The notes beneath the pieces were generated by a model that worked only from the letters and a program-made list of their open reading frames with translations, searched no databases and was not told the origin of the DNA. Shown one piece after another: positions 60,444 to 64,000 of a stretch of DNA of 64,000 nucleotides; within the stretch, counting starts at the first letter, position 1, and each line of letters begins with the position of its first letter. Position numbers and translations under genes: made by a program. The stretch is from Leishmania mexicana MHOM/GT/2001/U1103 (Eukaryota; Euglenozoa; Kinetoplastea; Trypanosomatida; Trypanosomatidae), in the NCBI RefSeq assembly GCF_000234665.1, contig NC_018336.1, forward strand, positions 1,308,352 through 1,372,351, read 5' to 3'.

Positions 60444-60976
60444 TACTCTAGCTAGAGGAGGACGAAGAGAGTTACCGCACCTCCTTTTATTTCGGCGGGC
60501 GGAATCACCTCGGAGGTTTCGAGACATCACCAGGGTTGTCGCGGCCGTCACCCCGCGTGAGAACAGCGTAAACAACTCAGTTGTCTTCGTCGCACGGCGC
60601 GTGTGCCCGTTTGCACAGATGGGCAGAAGAGCGGAGGGGCGGTCACGAGCCTCCCTATGCATCAAAAGCATGTCATCACAACAGCCACGTGCATATACGC
60701 GTTCACAGCTGGGCAACCACACAACACAGAGAGTGGCCGAGGACGAGGAGGAACTCCCGTGACACGCCCCGCCGGGCTTGGTTTGGCGCATGCTCGCTCA
60801 GTCTCCTCTCTTCTACCTTTTCCTGCCTCCTGTCAAGCACCCGCCTCTCTCCCGCCTGTCCGGGGTTTCTTCCCTGCCATACCCCACCTCCTTCTTCCTT
60901 ACCTTTAGCACCGCGTACCACACACGCCCCACACGGTAACCACTCACCAAATCAATACACCGTTCACTTTGGTCGT
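60444..60976. other. gene-free region before the 60977 gene
   Basis: Short spacer with a pyrimidine tract at 60868-60906. The following coding frame is open back to 60581, but that extension crosses the predicted splice acceptor. Confidence 0.6.
60868..60908 (+). promoter_or_regulatory. probable spliced-leader acceptor for the 60977 gene
   Basis: A C/T-rich tract (CCTCCTTCTTCCTTACC core) ends in TTTAG, with the AG at 60907-60908, 69 nt before ATG 60977. It argues against an upstream start. Confidence 0.6.
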
Positions 60977-63900
60977 ATGAGCTGGTGTACGGCTGAGCAG
61001 GTGGCAGAGCTCATCTCCGTGGCACGTCTTTGCAGCGACGTCGATCAGGCCACGCGCAAGTCGGCCGATTTACGCTTCCTCGATTTGTGCGCAAACGCCG
61101 TGAACGCCGGCGATGCCCTAATCCATGTGGCAATGGAGGGCAGCGCGTCCCCTGCGCTGCGCCTCAACGCGCTTCTGGCCGTCGAAACGCTTTTCACAGA
61201 GAAGGGCTGGATTGAAGGGGCGCAGTTTAGTGACCGCAGCACCGTCACGAAGCGCCTTCTGCACCTCGTCGCTACGGACCCCTCCTTCCTGCCACAGAGA
61301 AAGGTCGATGCCGGACTGCTGCGGTGCTTCGCAATGATCGTGGCGTTGGAGTTTTCGACGACGGAGTGGCAGGAGTGGGTGCGCCAGTGTGTGGTGAGGT
61401 TCGCAGAGGGTGACGCTCGCGGCTCTGCCGCGCTGTCTGCCGTTGTGGCGGAGAGTTACCGAAACTACTGCCTATGGAGCTTTCTCGCCAACGATGTTGT
61501 TGGCTTCCTGCTTCATGCCCAGATCATGACACTGCCGCTGCGAACGACTGTCATGCGGCTGTTCCTTGACCTGATGCGCAAGCAACCTCGCCCCTCTGTC
61601 GAGGACAAGCTTGCCTCTGCGACAAACTGCCTTCTCTTCTCTGCCGAAGTGCGGCAGCTCGTGCTGGCGGCGCTTCTGGATCGTATAGAGGAGTCGGAGC
61701 AGTTGGCGGGGTCCTCCTCCGACATCTTCGTTGCGGACTGCACCGCATCCTTCGCCGTGGCGTCCCGGCTCGTCACCGACGCCGAGTCCGCCTCGATCGT
61801 TTTTCGGTGCAGCTTTTCTTTTCTTGTCCGTCTGCAGACCGTGGCCGCTGCCGCGGGTTGCGTAGTGCCTGCAGAGCTTCATGACTTTAAGGAGCAACTG
61901 CTTGAGTGTCTCATTAGCGCCCTGCAAATCTACCCCGAGGTGGCCGGCGCCGACTTCAGCGCCGACGGCATCCTCTCGTGCCTCATTTACTTTATGATTC
62001 GCCCCAATGCGCTGGAGCGCGGCGACGCAGCGCAGCTGTCGGCTGAGTTTCTGGAGTACTTCATCGACGATGAGGCAGTGCCCCTGGGCTGTGGCAGCGG
62101 CGACGCCGCAAATCTGGCGGGGGCCGTGTTGGAGTTATATCTTGAGCACCATTCTGCACAGCGTCCTCTCGCCGTTGTGGCGCTGAACAGACTGCTGCGT
62201 GCGACCCCGGTGATGGACGGGTGTCTCACCGAGGCGGTGGCGCTGGCGCTGCGATCTGTAAGCCGTGTGTACGAGGCCAGCGACGATGTCGTCGTCGATG
62301 CACTGGATGATGCCGTGCAGGCGGAGATGCTTACGCAGGTATCACAGCTGCTCCTCCGTACCACCGACCCGCACGCGCACGTGATGTTGATCGATGCGCT
62401 GACTCACTGCTTCTACCGTTCGCAAAATCAGTCGCTATGCACGCAGCTGGTGGAGCTTCTGCAGCGGCTGTACATGAGCAGGGTGGAATCAAGAGACGAC
62501 TGTGGGGTGTGCGTACGGTATGCGTGCGTGTACGTGGCAGGTCGCCTTGTTGACGAACTCCGCTCGCACGAGTGGTGTGGGCAATTACTGTCGCAGGAAT
62601 GGATACAACTGACCATGCAGCAGCTGTGCGACGGAGACGCGTTCGGTGTCTTCAGCGCAGCCTCAACGCTGTGCACGCTGCTGTGTGTCGCACCCGCTAC
62701 CGCGGCGCACATATCTCGTCATGTCGCCGTGTGGGAGCAAGGGCTCGCTCAACTCTGCGACCACGCCACCCTTCGCAGCGTTGCGGCACTTCTGACGCTC
62801 ACATTGAAGCATCTCTCCGGCCTGTCGCTTGCGCCATCATCTCTGGCGTCCCTGCCGCACAACTGCGAGCTTGTAATCCGATCTTGCAATGTAGTGCTGG
62901 GCTTCTGTCGCACACCGTCCCCGTCGCGCCACCTCGTCCTCCGCTCGCTCGTCGACTTCTTCGCCGACCACACGCGAGCGCTGCTGCGCGGTGATGCACT
63001 CGCGGTTGGGGGCATGTCGGTTTCTGAGCCGCTCTCCTCTCTCGCAGGTGTTTTGCTGACAGAGGAGTACGCACTGGAGCTGGCGCACGATGAGCCGAGC
63101 TGCCGGCGCTTAGCCACTTTTGCTGCCGTCCATTGCATAGCATTCGGCAGCGTGCAACCGTCGTCTTCGCCAACTGCGGCCTCTGCTCTCGTGAGGGTTC
63201 TGCAGTATGCAGTGCAGCAGCGCTACGCCTCGCAGACCATTTCGTGCGTGTGCGGCCACCTGACATGTGTGCTGCTCACCCAGCCGGCGCAGCTGGACGA
63301 GGCAGCCCCGCGAGTGCTGCATGCACTGTTCCGCGACGGCGTCGACATCGGCGAAGGCCGCAAAGGCGCCAACTACGGAGGTGTTGCGTTTCTTGTCTCT
63401 GTGCTGCTGCTTCGCTCACCGCACGCGCTGCTTCAGAGCGCCTGCTTAGGCGATGTCAGCGGGACAGTGGGCGCAGCGGGGCATCTGCCAGGCCTTCAGC
63501 GTGCGTTCGGCTGGTGGCTAAGCCTCGCCCCCTTTATGGACGCAGTACAGTTTCTTTACTTTTCCGCCGCCACCTGTCGTTTGGTGGATGCGGTGGTGAC
63601 GCTGCCGCCGGAAGTGCGTATCAGTCTCGGCTGCCTGAAGGCGTGTTGTCAGTACATCTTGCCGTCTGCGCACGTAAAGAAACTCCCCTCTCGCCTACTC
63701 ACCGGCGGCCATCTTCTGCAGCACCTGGCAGCTGCGTGGATAGATATCGATCGTCGTTACAGCCGGACAGGCAAACCGCAGTTGCTCGAGAAGGAGCTGC
63801 ACCCCTTTCTCTTATCCTTCGACAGCCTGTACGAGCTTCTCTGCGGCCAGAGCTTCTCCTCCAGCACCGCATGGAACCTGATCAAGGCATCGCCAAGTGA

Positions 63901-63994
63901 AACACTGGCCGCCGTTCTGGGGTACATGGAGCACCTTGGATGGGCCGATGTTCTCGGCGAAGCACGACAGCAGGTGCTTGCCGCACACGTGTAA
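60977..63994 (+). CDS. karyopherin-like helical-repeat protein
   Basis: This 1005-residue protein is helical throughout and resembles an importin/exportin superhelix. The N-terminal 90 residues (AEQVAELISVARLCSDVDQ, ALRLNALLAVETLFTEKGW) resemble the start of beta-karyopherins, which bind Ran and cargo in nucleocytoplasmic transport. Length, the absence of catalytic motifs and a run of Leu-rich helices fit, but no diagnostic motif is certain, so other HEAT proteins are possible. The start follows the acceptor at 60907. The stop codon TAA falls 6 bp before the window end, so the gene is complete. Confidence 0.7.
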   Translation: MSWCTAEQVAELISVARLCSDVDQATRKSADLRFLDLCANAVNAGDALIHVAMEGSASPALRLNALLAVETLFTEKGWIEGAQFSDRSTVTKRLLHLVATDPSFLPQRKVDAGLLRCFAMIVALEFSTTEWQEWVRQCVVRFAEGDARGSAALSAVVAESYRNYCLWSFLANDVVGFLLHAQIMTLPLRTTVMRLFLDLMRKQPRPSVEDKLASATNCLLFSAEVRQLVLAALLDRIEESEQLAGSSSDIFVADCTASFAVASRLVTDAESASIVFRCSFSFLVRLQTVAAAAGCVVPAELHDFKEQLLECLISALQIYPEVAGADFSADGILSCLIYFMIRPNALERGDAAQLSAEFLEYFIDDEAVPLGCGSGDAANLAGAVLELYLEHHSAQRPLAVVALNRLLRATPVMDGCLTEAVALALRSVSRVYEASDDVVVDALDDAVQAEMLTQVSQLLLRTTDPHAHVMLIDALTHCFYRSQNQSLCTQLVELLQRLYMSRVESRDDCGVCVRYACVYVAGRLVDELRSHEWCGQLLSQEWIQLTMQQLCDGDAFGVFSAASTLCTLLCVAPATAAHISRHVAVWEQGLAQLCDHATLRSVAALLTLTLKHLSGLSLAPSSLASLPHNCELVIRSCNVVLGFCRTPSPSRHLVLRSLVDFFADHTRALLRGDALAVGGMSVSEPLSSLAGVLLTEEYALELAHDEPSCRRLATFAAVHCIAFGSVQPSSSPTAASALVRVLQYAVQQRYASQTISCVCGHLTCVLLTQPAQLDEAAPRVLHALFRDGVDIGEGRKGANYGGVAFLVSVLLLRSPHALLQSACLGDVSGTVGAAGHLPGLQRAFGWWLSLAPFMDAVQFLYFSAATCRLVDAVVTLPPEVRISLGCLKACCQYILPSAHVKKLPSRLLTGGHLLQHLAAAWIDIDRRYSRTGKPQLLEKELHPFLLSFDSLYELLCGQSFSSSTAWNLIKASPSETLAAVLGYMEHLGWADVLGEARQQVLAAHV

Positions 63995-64000
63995 AGTGCT

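Noticed and set aside
60581..60976. 132-codon upstream extension of the 60977 gene
   Set aside because: It crosses a strong pyrimidine tract and AG at 60907-60908, and its translation is low-complexity.

Overview
The window reads as nuclear DNA of a kinetoplastid, most likely Leishmania. It has large intron-free genes all on the + strand, long GT/CA- and pyrimidine-rich gaps between genes, pyrimidine tracts followed by AG upstream of start codons (trans-splice acceptors), and three copies of a short degenerate retroposon that I recognise as SIDER2-like. I cannot settle the species. No strand switch is seen, so the window looks like part of one polycistronic transcription unit.

Layout. 1-4054: gene-free, with a SIDER2-like copy on the minus strand (1161-1747). 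4055-6979: unrecognised Ser-rich protein. 6980-14837: a 7.9-kb gene-free stretch with a decayed SIDER copy (9183-9662) and a GC-rich island. 14838-17939: second unrecognised low-complexity protein with a His-rich patch. 18831-23144: ABC transporter with one C-terminal ATPase. 23967-26015: tyrosyl-DNA phosphodiesterase 1. 27492-28078: SIDER2-like copy, + strand.

28430-45388 is the most unusual part. It is a locus built from about 15 readable copies of a roughly 90-residue kinetoplastid domain (start H-R-V-x-L-x-G-x-x-W, middle G-S-L-x-x-x-F-x-x-x-H, end W-x-L-Y), which I think is the domain known from flagellum attachment zone protein FAZ1. The first copies (28430-30460) are broken by four in-frame stops and at least two frameshifts. 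The rest is open to 37028 and contains three tandem arrays (438, 213 and 171 bp) and a 100-N assembly gap. The next gene (38984-45388, 2134 aa) carries several diverged copies of the same domain.

48015-63994 is housekeeping-like: SPT6 transcription elongation factor, a probable mitochondrial AlkB-like protein, an all-helical ARM/HEAT-like protein, a trypsin-fold serine protease, and a karyopherin-like helical protein. These genes show no shared pathway; co-orientation is the normal arrangement in kinetoplastids. Expression differences would be expected to come mainly from the untranslated regions, where the SIDER copies, microsatellites and hairpins lie.
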